Shown: positions 1-8,849, counted from the stretch's first letter. The stretch is DNA of 39,018 bases from Solimonas sp964507195 (GCA_964507195.1 CAZDPA010000017.1:1-39018), one strand, 5' to 3'. Notes: generated by a model from the sequence alone, not told the origin. Numbers and translations are program-made.

Positions 1-720
1 CTCGAAGGCTATGTGCTGAACAACCCGGCGCTGATGATCGCCGGCATGGTCGTCGGCTCGGCCGGTACGCTGCTGACGCTGCTGATGGCCAAGGCGATGA
101 ACCGGTCGGTCAGCAACGTGATCTTCTCCAACTTCGGCGCCACCGGCGAAGAACAGCAGGGCGAGATCAAGGGCAGCATGAAACCAACGGATGCTGGTGA
201 TGCCGGCATCCAGATGCGCTATGCCTCCAAGGTCATCATCGCGCCGGGTTACGGCCTTGCCGTCGCGCAGGCGCAGCACAAGCTGTTCGAGTTCGTGAAG
301 CTGCTGCAGGCCAATGATGTCGAGGTGAAGTTCGCGATCCATCCGGTCGCCGGTCGCATGCCCGGTCACATGAACGTGCTGCTCGCCGAAGCCGGCGTGC
401 CGTACGACATCATCTACGACATGGAAGACATCAATGGCGAGTTCAAGGAAGCCGATTTCGCGATCGTCATCGGCGCCAACGACACCGTGAACCCGGCCGC
501 ACGCACCAACAAGACCTCGCCGATCTATGGCATGCCGATTCTCAATGTCGACATGGCCAAACAGGTCTTCGTCGTCAAGCGCGGCCAGGGCAAGGGTTAC
601 TCGGGCGTCGAGAACGAGTTGTTCTTCGCCGACAACTGCAACCTCGTCTACGGCGATGCGCAGAAGGTGATGGTCGCGATGATCCAGGCGGTGAAGTCCC
701 TGGACGGCGGCGGTCACTGA
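1..720 (+). CDS. pntB: NAD(P) transhydrogenase subunit beta, C-terminal part (partial)
   Basis: The reading frame is open from the first base, so this is the 3' part of a gene that starts outside the window. The protein is the C-terminal part of PntB, the membrane subunit of proton-translocating transhydrogenase, which transfers hydride between NADH and NADP+ using the proton gradient. Visible are the end of the membrane domain (residues about 1-35) and then domain III, the NADP(H)-binding fold, with the family signatures PGYGLAVAQAQ and HPVAGRMPGHMNVLLAEA, followed by GANDTVNPAA and the RGQGKGYSGVEN segment. Domain III looks complete. A strong terminator follows 30 bases after the stop, so pntB is probably the last gene of a pntA-pntB operon lying to the left. 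Confidence 0.97.
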   Translation, partial: LEGYVLNNPALMIAGMVVGSAGTLLTLLMAKAMNRSVSNVIFSNFGATGEEQQGEIKGSMKPTDAGDAGIQMRYASKVIIAPGYGLAVAQAQHKLFEFVKLLQANDVEVKFAIHPVAGRMPGHMNVLLAEAGVPYDIIYDMEDINGEFKEADFAIVIGANDTVNPAARTNKTSPIYGMPILNVDMAKQVFVVKRGQGKGYSGVENELFFADNCNLVYGDAQKVMVAMIQAVKSLDGGGH

Positions 721-750
721 ACTGAGCTTCCGCTACAGACGCTGCAAAGA

Positions 751-779
751 AAATGCCCTCCTCGCGAGGGCATTTTTTT
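751..779 (+). terminator. Rho-independent terminator after pntB
   Basis: A perfect 10-bp stem (aaatgccctc / gagggcattt) with a five-base loop ctcgc is followed by a run of T. It lies 30 bases downstream of the pntB stop codon. Confidence 0.92.
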
Positions 780-831
780 GACCCTGAGGCCGGCTGCCCG
801 ACAAACTGGTCGGGTGAGCACTCACTTGAAG

Positions 832-1485
832 ATGACTTTCGCTGGCCTGCATGTCCTGTTCGTGCACGGCATGGGGCGCTCGCCGCTGTCGGGACTGCCG
901 CTGCTGCATCAGCTGCGACGTGCCGGCCTCAGAACCGCGAGCTTCGGCTACATCGTCAGCATCGAGGATTTCACGAGGATCCGCGCCCGATTGCTGATCG
1001 CGATCACCGCGCTCGCCGGGCGTGGGGACTATGTGCTCATCGGGCACTCGCTCGGCGGCGTCCTGATCCGCGCAGCGCTGCAGCGTCTGCCAGGCCATGT
1101 GCGACCGCCGCGCCATGTGTTTCTTCTCGGCTCGCCGATCCTGCCGTCGCGGCTGGCGCAAACGCTCGGCGGCAATCTGATCTTCCGCGCCATGACCGGT
1201 GATTGCGGTCAGTTGCTGCGCTCACCGCTGCGAATGGCCGAGATTGCAGCGACGACCGTGCCGACCACCGCGATCATCGGCATTCGCGGAATGTCCGGAA
1301 AGCGAACCCCGTTCGGCGACGAGATGAACGATGGCGTGGTGTCGCTGTCGGAAGTCAGTGCGGACTGGCTGACCGACCAGGTGCAGTTGCCGGTCATTCA
1401 CACGTTCCTGCCGTCGAGTTCGCAGGTCGCTGAAGTTGTCGTGCAACGCCTTGCACGCATGGCTCGCGAAACTGCATCGGAGTGA
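832..1485 (+). CDS. Small alpha/beta hydrolase (lipase/esterase-like)
   Basis: The product has about 217 residues and an alpha/beta-hydrolase fold. It opens with a hydrophobic strand followed by the oxyanion-type HGMG motif (VLFVHGMGRSPLSG) and contains the nucleophile elbow GHSLGG, as in lipase-like and PGAP1-like serine hydrolases. A late HTF segment near the C terminus could supply the catalytic histidine. The substrate cannot be read from sequence. The frame is open from a TTG at 778, but that lies in the pntB terminator, so I prefer ATG 832 (GTG 814 is the alternative). No signal peptide is evident, so a cytoplasmic location is likely. It stands alone between pntB and the SnoaL-like gene. 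Confidence 0.8.
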   Translation: MTFAGLHVLFVHGMGRSPLSGLPLLHQLRRAGLRTASFGYIVSIEDFTRIRARLLIAITALAGRGDYVLIGHSLGGVLIRAALQRLPGHVRPPRHVFLLGSPILPSRLAQTLGGNLIFRAMTGDCGQLLRSPLRMAEIAATTVPTTAIIGIRGMSGKRTPFGDEMNDGVVSLSEVSADWLTDQVQLPVIHTFLPSSSQVAEVVVQRLARMARETASE

Positions 1486-1524
1486 CGGCATTCGTCACCA
1501 CATCCATCAACGCGGAGGCACTCC

Positions 1525-1905
1525 ATGAGCGAAGCAAAAAACCATAAGGCGTCTGCGATCGACTTCCTGAATCTGATCATCGCGAACCGCATCGACGAGG
1601 CCTACAGCAAGCATGTCGGCGCGAACTTCGTGCACCACAATCCCTGGTTCCGCAGCGATGCCGACACGCTGCGCAAGGGCATGCAGGACAGCGAACACAC
1701 GCACCCGGGCAAGATCTTCGAAATCCAGCGCGCGATTGCCGAAGGCGATCTGGTTGCCGTTCATTCGCGCCTGCGCTTCACGCCGGAACAATCCGGCATG
1801 GCGGTCGTGCATATCTTCCGCTTCGAGAATCAGAAGATCGTCGAGTTCTGGGATGTCGGCCAGCAGCCGCCGGACGAGATGATCAACGAGCGCGGGATGT
1901 TTTAG
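1525..1905 (+). CDS. SnoaL-like / NTF2-fold protein
   Basis: A 126-residue protein of the SnoaL-like (NTF2 superfamily) type: an N-terminal helix, HHNPWF, HIFRFENQKIVEFWDVGQ and a C-terminal helix, with the usual family length. Such proteins form cone-shaped barrels that bind small molecules. Many are annotated as predicted SnoaL-like aldol-condensation enzymes, but the substrate is unknown here. The start is supported by an excellent ribosome binding site (cggagg, about 7 bases upstream of ATG). No signal peptide is visible. The gene is probably transcribed alone; its 3' side runs into paired repeats and a hairpin terminator. Confidence 0.85.
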   Translation: MSEAKNHKASAIDFLNLIIANRIDEAYSKHVGANFVHHNPWFRSDADTLRKGMQDSEHTHPGKIFEIQRAIAEGDLVAVHSRLRFTPEQSGMAVVHIFRFENQKIVEFWDVGQQPPDEMINERGMF

Positions 1906-1929
1906 GCGCTATTGGGGTGCCACAAAATC

Positions 1930-1975
1930 CCGTTCGCATCGAGTGCCGTGCGCTTGCGCACGGTGTATCGAGATG
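1930..1975 (+). repeat. REP-like palindromic repeat, unit A1 (type 1)
   Basis: An imperfect palindrome of about 45 bases: CCGTTCGCATCGAGTGCC, a GC-rich hairpin (gtgcg cttg cgcac) and GGTGTATCGAGATG. The outer arms match units at 1998-2041, 33794-33835 and 33862-33907 while the hairpin core differs, the usual pattern of an intergenic REP-like family. It forms an inverted pair with unit A2. Confidence 0.85.
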
Positions 1976-1997
1976 TTGGCGCAGGCGTCGCGGTGGC

Positions 1998-2041
1998 CTC
2001 TCGATACACCGCGCCAAGGCGCGGCACTCGAGACGAACGGA
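1998..2041 (-). repeat. REP-like palindromic repeat, unit A2 (type 2, inverted)
   Basis: On the minus strand it reads CTCCGTTCGTCTCGAGTGCC, then a core hairpin (gcgcc ttg gcgc) and GGTGTATCGAGAG. It is the second member of the A pair and nearly identical in its arms to unit B2 at 33862-33907. It differs from A1 by the outer tetranucleotides (GTCTCGAG versus GCATCGAG), which defines two subtypes. Confidence 0.85.
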
Positions 2042-2069
2042 GGTCTGTTAAGGCTGCTCCGAACGCAAG

Positions 2070-2095
2070 AAACGCCGGCCAAATGGCCGGCGTTT
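2070..2095 (-). terminator. Bidirectional hairpin terminator
   Basis: A perfect 11-bp stem (aaacgccggcc / ggccggcgttt) with loop aaat lies 23 bases past the stop of the minus-strand lipoprotein gene. T-rich bases flank it on both strands, so it may also stop transcription arriving from the SnoaL-like gene. Confidence 0.8.
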
Positions 2096-2118
2096 CTGTA
2101 TTGCGACATATCGCGCGA

Positions 2119-4932
2119 CTACTCGACCTTGATAACAACCTCATCGCTGACCGTCGCCGCCTTGTCGTCGGTCACGGTAACCAGTGCACGCACTTCACCG
2201 GCGGCGCAGCTTGCGGCGAGATTGATCAGCGCCGTCGGCTGATCGGCCTGCTCGATGCCGGTCACGCACTCGAGTCCGGTAGCGATCGTCCAAGCATACG
2301 TGAGCGGATTGCGATCCGGATCCGCGGCGATGGTCGTTGCTGCAACCTGGGTGCCGGGGCGCGCGTGAATCACGCCGAGATTGCTGACGAACGGCGCGAG
2401 ATTGCCCGCTGTACCGGCGGCAACATCGGCACCGACATAGCCACGCGCGTAACACGGCCGCGGACCGCAGACGTTGAGGAAGGTCTCGTCGTGCAGGAAC
2501 GCACGGCGCTGGATGCCACCGGCCACTTCGGCACGCGGGTCGCTGTGCGGATCACGGCCTTCACGTGGCGGACGGTTGGTTGCCGGTGGCGATGCCGTTC
2601 CCGGATTGTCTTCGTTGTCCGGATTGAGCGGGCCGATGTCCCACACAACCATCACCGAATCGCTCTGGCCATCGACCGCATCACGAATCAGCGGATACGG
2701 GGTATTGCCGAAACGGCGACCCGGTTCCGTCGCCGGGCGATGGATCGCGCCGTCCCAGGTACGGCTCATCACTTCCGGCGTGATGTCGGCGACCTGATGA
2801 TCGCCGAAGGCGACGTTGAGGATCACTTCGTGCGCCGGCGTCGGGTGGCCGAGCGCATCGAATGCCGCCGGATCGCGCATGTGGTTGGCGTAGCCGTTCG
2901 TCTCGCCGCGATCCCACAGCATCTGGATCATGGACAGCACGAAGCTCTGATCGAAGGAATTCGGATACGAGGTGTACAGCAGCGCTCCGTAGCCGTCGAA
3001 ATCGACGCTGCGACGCAGCAGCGTCGAGTAGTTCATGCCAGGCACGCCGAGCGAGCCGCGGGTGATGTCGGTCGAGGTCGCGACGACCATGCCACCCATG
3101 ATGCCGCCCTGGCTGTTGCCGTCGTAGACGATCTTGCTGTTGTCGAACACCGGGCGACCGTCGGCAGTCTGGAAGGCCGGGTCGGACGCAAAGCCGTCTG
3201 GGTGATTCAGCAGGCGCGTCAGGTAGTGCCAGTTGACGACACCCTGCTGCGCCCGATCCGGCAGGGTCGGGAAGAAGCTCATGTCGATCAGGAAGGTCAG
3301 CACGGTCGGCACGTCGCGCGACGCCATGCCGATCCAGTCGATCGCGCAGTTCATGAAGTTCTGCTCGCGCAGGCGCGCGGTGCTGCCGCCACCGACTTCG
3401 CCCTTGCTGCCGAGCAGGCCGTGGCCGTACAGCGTCGGCAAGGCCGGGCGCACCCAGGTGTCGGCGTCATCGAAGCTGCCGACTGCGGTGCGCGGCACTT
3501 CGCACTGGAAGTGATACTCCTGAGTCGGCTGCAGCGGGTTGATCTGTGGCAGCTCGCCGCCGGGCAGGCCGTAATACAGGCGCGACAGCGGCAGCTGGCC
3601 GAGTTCGATCAGCAGATTGCTCGCATCTGCCGCAGTGCCGAGCAGCTCTCCAAGTCCCGGCAGTCCTGTGCCGCCGAGCTGTTCCGACAGCGTATCGAGC
3701 TGTGCGCAGTAGTCGACCAGGTTCTCGCTGACCGGCGGCACGAGGTTGTCGCAGATGCCGTCGGGAATCGTCAGGAAGTTCGGCACCGTGAACTTGCCTT
3801 CGACGCGGCGGATCGACGCGCCTTCCGTGAAGTTGGTGACCGCGGTGACTTCAAATACCGGCGCACTGTCGCCGAGCTCGGCCAGCGCGGTATCGCGCAT
3901 CGAAAGCACGCGGCCGGCGGTGCTGCGTGTGCTCGCAACGGTGAAATCCCAGGCCAAGTACAGCGAGTCGCGCCTGACGCCATGCCGTTGCAGCGTCGCG
4001 ATGATGTCTTCCATGTGCGCGCGACGGTCATTGACCGCGCCGATGTCGCTCGAATAGCGATCGCGATACACGCGGAAGCCGGTCGGTGCGTCGATGGTCT
4101 GGCCTTCGGCATTCTTCAGATTGCGCATCGCGACGATGTAGCGATGGCCATCCTTGAAGTTCTTTGCCGGCGCGATCAGCAGCGCAGGCGGGTCGATCTT
4201 CAACGCGTTGTTCGGCAGCAGCGTCGCGTCGAGACCGGCGCCGAGCGCAGCAAGGATCGGCTGCAGGGTCAGTGTGCAGCCGGCACCGAGGCCTTCGACG
4301 ACGGCATCGAGATTCGCGAGCGGACCATCAAGATCGAGTTCGCCGGCGACCAGACCAGCGGTGTCGACCACGGCGTCCGGCGCATCGCACAGCGTGCTCG
4401 CCGTTTCGCTGGCGTCGATCTCGGCCCAGATCGGATGCCGTTCGCCGGTGTCGGCGTCGATCACGATGATCGGCGCATCGCGTTCCAGCGAAGCTTCGAT
4501 ATCGGTGATATCGCCAATACCGCTCACCGCCGGATCGAGGCCGGGTACATGCGTGACGATCAGCTGGCCCGGCGAGAATCCATCATTGCGATTCCATTCG
4601 TCCGGACGCAACGGCAGACCGGCAAGATCCTTGGGCATGCCCAGCACATTCAGATTGATGCGCTTGCCGGTGTCGGTGGAATTGTCCGGTCGCGTGAAGA
4701 AATCATTCGGCCACGGGTACATGCAGTACTGGGTGTCGAGGAATTCGCAGCCCCGCAGGCTGGTGTGAATCATCGCGGTCTGCAGATCGCCGTCGAGGGT
4801 TTCATCCTGCAGCGGCGGCAAGGGACCGACCTGTCCGTCCACCGGCTCGCTGGACCCGCAGGCTGCCAGCAGCAATACGCACATCACCATCACGCCGCGA
4901 CTCAGCGGCGAACGCCCGAAATGCCCGGTCAT
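2119..4932 (-). CDS. Large lipoprotein lipase/esterase (VolA-like alpha/beta hydrolase)
   Basis: A 937-residue exported lipoprotein. The N terminus has a hydrophobic segment ending in the lipobox LAAC (Cys25). The first 350 residues resemble the N-terminal region of bacterial virulence-factor lipases of the VolA/Pla-1 type (YPWPNDFFTRPDN, the receptor-like INPLQPTQEYHFQCEVPRT later). The catalytic part has LYGHGLLG (501-508), probably the oxyanion region, and the nucleophile elbow GNSQGG with Ser607. The last about 90 residues form an Ig/PKD-like beta domain (DPDRNPLTYAWTI). In VolA, surface lipoprotein lipases release fatty acids from lysophospholipids; that substrate is inference here. The start is backed by a strong ggagga site. 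The opposite strand carries a 1011-codon open frame that I reject as a shadow. Confidence 0.82.
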   Translation of the reverse strand: MTGHFGRSPLSRGVMVMCVLLLAACGSSEPVDGQVGPLPPLQDETLDGDLQTAMIHTSLRGCEFLDTQYCMYPWPNDFFTRPDNSTDTGKRINLNVLGMPKDLAGLPLRPDEWNRNDGFSPGQLIVTHVPGLDPAVSGIGDITDIEASLERDAPIIVIDADTGERHPIWAEIDASETASTLCDAPDAVVDTAGLVAGELDLDGPLANLDAVVEGLGAGCTLTLQPILAALGAGLDATLLPNNALKIDPPALLIAPAKNFKDGHRYIVAMRNLKNAEGQTIDAPTGFRVYRDRYSSDIGAVNDRRAHMEDIIATLQRHGVRRDSLYLAWDFTVASTRSTAGRVLSMRDTALAELGDSAPVFEVTAVTNFTEGASIRRVEGKFTVPNFLTIPDGICDNLVPPVSENLVDYCAQLDTLSEQLGGTGLPGLGELLGTAADASNLLIELGQLPLSRLYYGLPGGELPQINPLQPTQEYHFQCEVPRTAVGSFDDADTWVRPALPTLYGHGLLGSKGEVGGGSTARLREQNFMNCAIDWIGMASRDVPTVLTFLIDMSFFPTLPDRAQQGVVNWHYLTRLLNHPDGFASDPAFQTADGRPVFDNSKIVYDGNSQGGIMGGMVVATSTDITRGSLGVPGMNYSTLLRRSVDFDGYGALLYTSYPNSFDQSFVLSMIQMLWDRGETNGYANHMRDPAAFDALGHPTPAHEVILNVAFGDHQVADITPEVMSRTWDGAIHRPATEPGRRFGNTPYPLIRDAVDGQSDSVMVVWDIGPLNPDNEDNPGTASPPATNRPPREGRDPHSDPRAEVAGGIQRRAFLHDETFLNVCGPRPCYARGYVGADVAAGTAGNLAPFVSNLGVIHARPGTQVAATTIAADPDRNPLTYAWTIATGLECVTGIEQADQPTALINLAASCAAGEVRALVTVTDDKAATVSDEVVIKVE

Positions 4933-5210
4933 GTCTCCTCCAGCTAATGTGGCGCGACTGCCCGGGTGGCGGTCGCGCGTTTGATGACCGTTAGATTACA
5001 GCTGTGCGATCAATGCTGGATTGTGAATATCCGCCAACCGCTCGAATCGAACCCTGATCCGGCGTGAGCCTGCGGTGAACAGGCCGGCGTCACCTCTGGT
5101 TCAGTCGCCGATTGCTACGGTTCGTCCCATCGGCCAGTGGTTTTCAGAACGCTGCGCTGAGCCGCTCACTCCCGAGTTGGCGTGAACACGGACGACAAAG
5201 AGGATTTCGC

Positions 5211-5501
5211 ATGGATGACAAAGCGCTATATCAGCAGAAGCAGAAAGCTCAGTTGAACGAGTGGAAAGCTGAAGTCGACAAACTCAAGGCCAAGGCCTCC
5301 AAGGCCAGCGCCGAAGCGCAGCTTGAATTCAACAAGCAGATCAACGCGATCGAGGGCAAGCTCGACGAAGGTCGCGCCAAGCTCGCCGAGCTGGCCGATG
5401 CCAGCGGTGATGCCTGGGATTCGCTCAAGGACGGCGTCGATTCGGCCTGGACTTCGTTGAAGACCGGCGTGCGCGAAGCGAGTGCCAAACTCTCTGCCTG
5501 A
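5211..5501 (+). CDS. Small coiled-coil protein (sll1863-like stress-response type)
   Basis: A 96-residue, highly charged, Lys/Ala/Glu-rich protein predicted to be nearly all helix: two heptad-rich coiled-coil stretches (about residues 5-40 and 43-63) followed by an amphipathic WDSLKDGVDSAWTSLKTG segment. This architecture matches small proteins annotated as sll1863-family stress-response proteins; a biochemical role is not established. The frame extends upstream to 5112, but ATG 5211 is preceded by a good site (agagg, 7 bases) and starts the conserved part. There is no signal peptide. A hairpin terminator follows. Confidence 0.8.
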   Translation: MDDKALYQQKQKAQLNEWKAEVDKLKAKASKASAEAQLEFNKQINAIEGKLDEGRAKLAELADASGDAWDSLKDGVDSAWTSLKTGVREASAKLSA

Positions 5502-5523
5502 CGCGAACGCATCTGCAGAGAAC

Positions 5524-5550
5524 AAAAAGCCGCCCGAGGGCGGCTTTTTG
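5524..5550. terminator. Bidirectional terminator between convergent genes
   Basis: A nearly perfect palindrome, aaaaagccgccc / gggcggcttttt, lies between the convergent coiled-coil gene (stop 5501) and the acylase-family gene (stop 5567), with A/T runs on both flanks so that it can work in both directions. Confidence 0.9.
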
Positions 5551-5566
5551 TTGACCTGAAAGAACC

Positions 5567-8065
5567 CTATTCGACGAGACGGATCGAACTGATCTTGTCC
5601 GCTTCGATCTGCTCAGGCGTGAACGGGAAGCGGTGCCAGCGCTTCGCCGAGTATTCCTTGGTGTAGTCGTTGAAGTGCGGGCTCGCCGGATCGGTCGACT
5701 GCGAGTAGGTGATGAAGCCTTCTGCATGCACGCCGGCGTCATCCCAGGTCACGGCCTGGATGTAGCTGTTGCCGTAGGTCACGTTGTAGCCGGTTTCGTT
5801 CAGCGCGTTGGCCGAAATGATCGTGAACGCGCCTTCGCCACCGGTGCCGCCGAAGATCGGAATGTCGGTGCCGTTGACGCCGGAGTGCTGGATGTTGCCC
5901 AGCGGCTCATCAAGTGCAAAGCCCGATGCGTTGACCGCGGATACCGCATCGGCCAATGCAGCCTGTACGGTGGGCAGCAACACGTTGACGGTGTTCGGCG
6001 TGTTGACCGGATCATCTGCGGAGAACGGCGTCAGATAGAACAGCGGCTCGATCGGATTGACCGGCAGGCCGCCAGGCAGCACGGGCGCACGACGCCAGAA
6101 CTCGCGCCACAGGTGCGCGCCTCTGGAATCGAGATTGGCATGGCCATCCCAGGCAGCGAGCGCCGCGCAGGCATCGCCGATCGCAACCGGGCCGGTGGTG
6201 CCAATGGCAAAGCCCAGCGGGCACAGCGTATTGAGGATCGAGTCGCGCGCGAGTTCTGCCGAGTAGATCTGACTGGAAAGGACCACGTCCTTGAGCTGCT
6301 CGAAGGTGAACTTGGTGCCTTCGCGACCATCGGTGCCATCCATGCGGCGCTCCGCCTGCAGCAGGCACAGGCGCGTGCGCAGTGAACGCGCGGTGCCTTC
6401 GTCGCCGATGATGCTGTTGTAGCCCTCAACCGTCTCGTTCGCGTTGCCGAGCCAATAACTGTCATTGCAATTGGTGACGTAGTCGGCGCGCTCCAGCGTC
6501 GGCAGATTGCCTGCACCGAAGATGCCCGGAGCCGGCGCGTCCTCGTCGGTGCCCCATTCGCAGGCACTGTTCGAACCGTTGAGCAGCGGCACGCCGGGGA
6601 CGAGCTGAGCGAACACGATCGCCAGCGGCTCCGCGTCGCAGGTCGTGCGCTGTTCGTCGGTAACGTTGGGCACGACGGTGATGTCCGAGTACCAGGCGTT
6701 TTCGCCGGGGCCGGTCGCGACGGTATTGACCCAAGGCACGCCGAGGATGTCCTTCTGCAGCTGCTTGAACTCCGTCAGTGACCTGGCCTGGTCCCACTTG
6801 GCAAACTGGTTGATCAGGCGATCGTTCTCGGCGTTGGCGTCGCGCATCGTGAAGCCGACCACGTTGGTCCACGGCAGCGCGTTGATCTCGCCAACTGCGG
6901 GCAGCGTCAGCTTGAGGCCGACCATCGGCCCGTAGTGCGTGCGATACAGCGTGCGCTCCAGCGGCGTGACGCTGCCGTCCTCCTGCTTGACTTCGACCGT
7001 CAGCGGCACCGGCTCCATGTCGCGGAAGGCACCGTCATAGAGATACTGCGTCGGGTTCAGCGGATTGATGGTGATCTGGTACAGCGTGAAGCGGTACGCA
7101 GTGGAGACCGTGTGACTCCAGGCGAGATGATCATTGAAGCCGATCAGCACGGCCGGTACGCCATAGAGCGCCGAACCCATGATGTCGAGCTTGCCGGGGA
7201 TCGTCGCGTGGCCGATGTACAGGCGCTCGGTGCCGGTCCATGGAAAGTGCGGATTGCCGAACACCATCGACATGCCGTTGGCCGAACCTTCGGGGCCGAT
7301 CGCATACATGTTGCTGCCGAACGGACGATCCTTGGAAAAGAACTTGAGCGGGCCAAGATCGAGCTTGCTCAGCGTTGCCGCATCGAGCTTGCCGATGTCG
7401 ACGGCAGGTCGCGCCTTGCCGAGCACCGGGCCGGTCGGGTTGGTCAGCTCCGGTGGCTGTGCGCTGCCGATACCACCGGCGAACACGGAAGAACTCGCGA
7501 TCACCGACAGGCGGAAATAGCGACGGTACATGTCGCCCTCGGAGATCGGACCCATGTACGCAGCATCGCGACAGGCGGCATGCCGCCCGGCGTGACCGCC
7601 GTCCTTGACCTCGCGGATGTAGCGGTTGAAACCGTCGGTAAAGCCCCGCGTCGCATCGCGCAGTTCCGGCAGCGCAGCCGCCCTGAGGCGCTCGACCACT
7701 GCATCGTTTGCCTGCAGCTTCCAGAAGAAATCGCTGTCGAGATTGTTGGTAACCGAACTGTTGGCCGGAATGCTGTAGGTCCCCTCCGGGCCGATGTACT
7801 TCGAGCGCTCGCCGCGGATCGTCAGGAAGTCGTCGTACATCACGCACAGGTTGTCTTCGGCAAACGCGTAGCCGTAGCCATAGCCCATGCTCGCAAAGTC
7901 GGCGGCCTTGAGATGCGGAATGCCGAGCGACGTGCGGGTGATGGTGACGTCGTAACCCTTGCCGCTGCCGCCACCGCCAGCATCACCCGACGGCACGGTC
8001 GAACTGCCGCAGCCGGCCAGCACAGCAACGAGCACGGCCAGCCCATTCTTGTATAGGTGTTTCAC
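5567..8065 (-). CDS. Penicillin/AHL acylase-family lipoprotein (Ntn hydrolase)
   Basis: An 832-residue protein of the penicillin acylase family (penicillin G acylase, AHL acylases PvdQ/QuiP), Ntn hydrolases that self-cleave and cut amide bonds of acylated substrates. Start: GTG at 8065 after a ggggga site; the frame is open upstream to 8104 without a better signal. The N terminus has a hydrophobic stretch and lipobox LAGC, so a lipid-anchored periplasmic or surface protein is likely. An alpha-chain region precedes PFGSNMYAIGPE; Ser251 of the GSN motif is the expected N-terminal nucleophile of the beta chain after autoprocessing. Downstream are GNPHFPWTGTERLY, GFNDHLAWSHTVS and a C-terminal HRFPFTPEQIEAD segment. 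The substrate (acyl-homoserine lactone, beta-lactam or other amide) cannot be decided from sequence. Confidence 0.88.
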   Translation of the reverse strand: MKHLYKNGLAVLVAVLAGCGSSTVPSGDAGGGGSGKGYDVTITRTSLGIPHLKAADFASMGYGYGYAFAEDNLCVMYDDFLTIRGERSKYIGPEGTYSIPANSSVTNNLDSDFFWKLQANDAVVERLRAAALPELRDATRGFTDGFNRYIREVKDGGHAGRHAACRDAAYMGPISEGDMYRRYFRLSVIASSSVFAGGIGSAQPPELTNPTGPVLGKARPAVDIGKLDAATLSKLDLGPLKFFSKDRPFGSNMYAIGPEGSANGMSMVFGNPHFPWTGTERLYIGHATIPGKLDIMGSALYGVPAVLIGFNDHLAWSHTVSTAYRFTLYQITINPLNPTQYLYDGAFRDMEPVPLTVEVKQEDGSVTPLERTLYRTHYGPMVGLKLTLPAVGEINALPWTNVVGFTMRDANAENDRLINQFAKWDQARSLTEFKQLQKDILGVPWVNTVATGPGENAWYSDITVVPNVTDEQRTTCDAEPLAIVFAQLVPGVPLLNGSNSACEWGTDEDAPAPGIFGAGNLPTLERADYVTNCNDSYWLGNANETVEGYNSIIGDEGTARSLRTRLCLLQAERRMDGTDGREGTKFTFEQLKDVVLSSQIYSAELARDSILNTLCPLGFAIGTTGPVAIGDACAALAAWDGHANLDSRGAHLWREFWRRAPVLPGGLPVNPIEPLFYLTPFSADDPVNTPNTVNVLLPTVQAALADAVSAVNASGFALDEPLGNIQHSGVNGTDIPIFGGTGGEGAFTIISANALNETGYNVTYGNSYIQAVTWDDAGVHAEGFITYSQSTDPASPHFNDYTKEYSAKRWHRFPFTPEQIEADKISSIRLVE

Positions 8066-8372
8066 GCGACATCCCCCAGATCTGATACTCGTTTTTAGGC
8101 GCAAAGCCTACCGCATTACGGCCTCGGGCTTAATCTGTCACTGCGGGTAAGTCGCAACCGGGACGGGGCAACGCCGGAGAAGGCTGCGGCTGACCGCACT
8201 GCAGCATCACCGGAGCCATGGCGACAGGCGCCTGCCAGGCGTGCCGTCCCGCAGCTGAGAACTGCGGCACGCTTCTGCCAAGGCGCTTGCGGTTACATTT
8301 GCCACGGGCTTAGTATCGAAGCTGGATCGGGGACTAGGTCCAACCTTCTGAACATAAATTGGGAGTTGCGAG
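8066..8372. other. Intergenic region between acylase and DUF3015 genes
   Basis: These 307 bases separate divergent genes and should hold both promoters. The only promoter-like pair I see for the rightward gene is TTGCGG (about 8289) and TAGTAT, 18 bases apart, followed by about 60 bases to the ATG; it is a weak match. An imperfect inverted repeat (gtgccgtcccgcag / ctgcggcac, about 8240-8272) could form a hairpin. No RNA gene is recognised. Confidence 0.4.
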
Positions 8373-8849
8373 ATGAAGAAACTGATTGTTGGTGCTGTCC
8401 TGCTCGTAGCATCCTCGTCTGCATTCGCCGAGGCCCCGGGTGGCCCGAACTGCGGCTGGGGCAACATGCTTTTCAAGGGTCAGTCCGGAATGCTGTATCA
8501 CTTCCTGGCCAGCACCACCAATGGCACGTCCGGCAACGCCTCGTTCGGTATGACCTCGGGCACCAATGGCTGCTCCGTCGACGGCAAGCTGACCTATGGC
8601 GGCAAGGCCATGGTCAACGCCATGCTGGACCAGTTCTCGGCTGACGTTGCTGTCGGCCAGGGCAATGCGCTGACCGCCGTGGCCGTCGCCTATGGCGTCG
8701 CCAAGGAAGATCAGGCTGCATTTGCAGAACTGGCACACGCGAACTTCTCGACGCTGTTCCCGAGCGAGAACGTGACCTCCGACCAGGTCACTGATTCGCT
8801 CGAAACGCTGATGAAGAGCGACGCCCAGCTGGCCAAGTACGTCAGCTAA
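8373..8849 (+). CDS. DUF3015 family secreted protein
   Basis: A 158-residue protein with a clear signal peptide (MKKLIVGAVLLVASSSAFA, cleaved before EAPGG) and the DUF3015 pattern: GPNCGWGNMLFKGQSG near the N terminus, TSGTNGCSVDG in the middle (a Cys pair that could form a disulfide) and a helical C-terminal half. It is periplasmic or exported; the function of the family is unknown. The start is supported by ggag 8 bases upstream. It is followed by a strong terminator and then the DUF4105 gene; from memory these two families are often neighbours, which suggests a linked envelope role, but this is inference. Confidence 0.9.
   Translation: MKKLIVGAVLLVASSSAFAEAPGGPNCGWGNMLFKGQSGMLYHFLASTTNGTSGNASFGMTSGTNGCSVDGKLTYGGKAMVNAMLDQFSADVAVGQGNALTAVAVAYGVAKEDQAAFAELAHANFSTLFPSENVTSDQVTDSLETLMKSDAQLAKYVS

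Noticed and set aside
1912..4947. A plus-strand open frame of 1011 codons
   Set aside because: It lies antisense to the lipoprotein hydrolase, is Arg/Asp/Val-rich in the way of GC-rich antisense frames, has no ribosome site or recognisable motif, and the opposite gene has a lipobox and catalytic motifs.
6935..8056. Long plus-strand frame opposite the acylase gene
   Set aside because: Composition is typical of antisense in GC-rich DNA and there are no motifs; the minus-strand protein is a clear family member.
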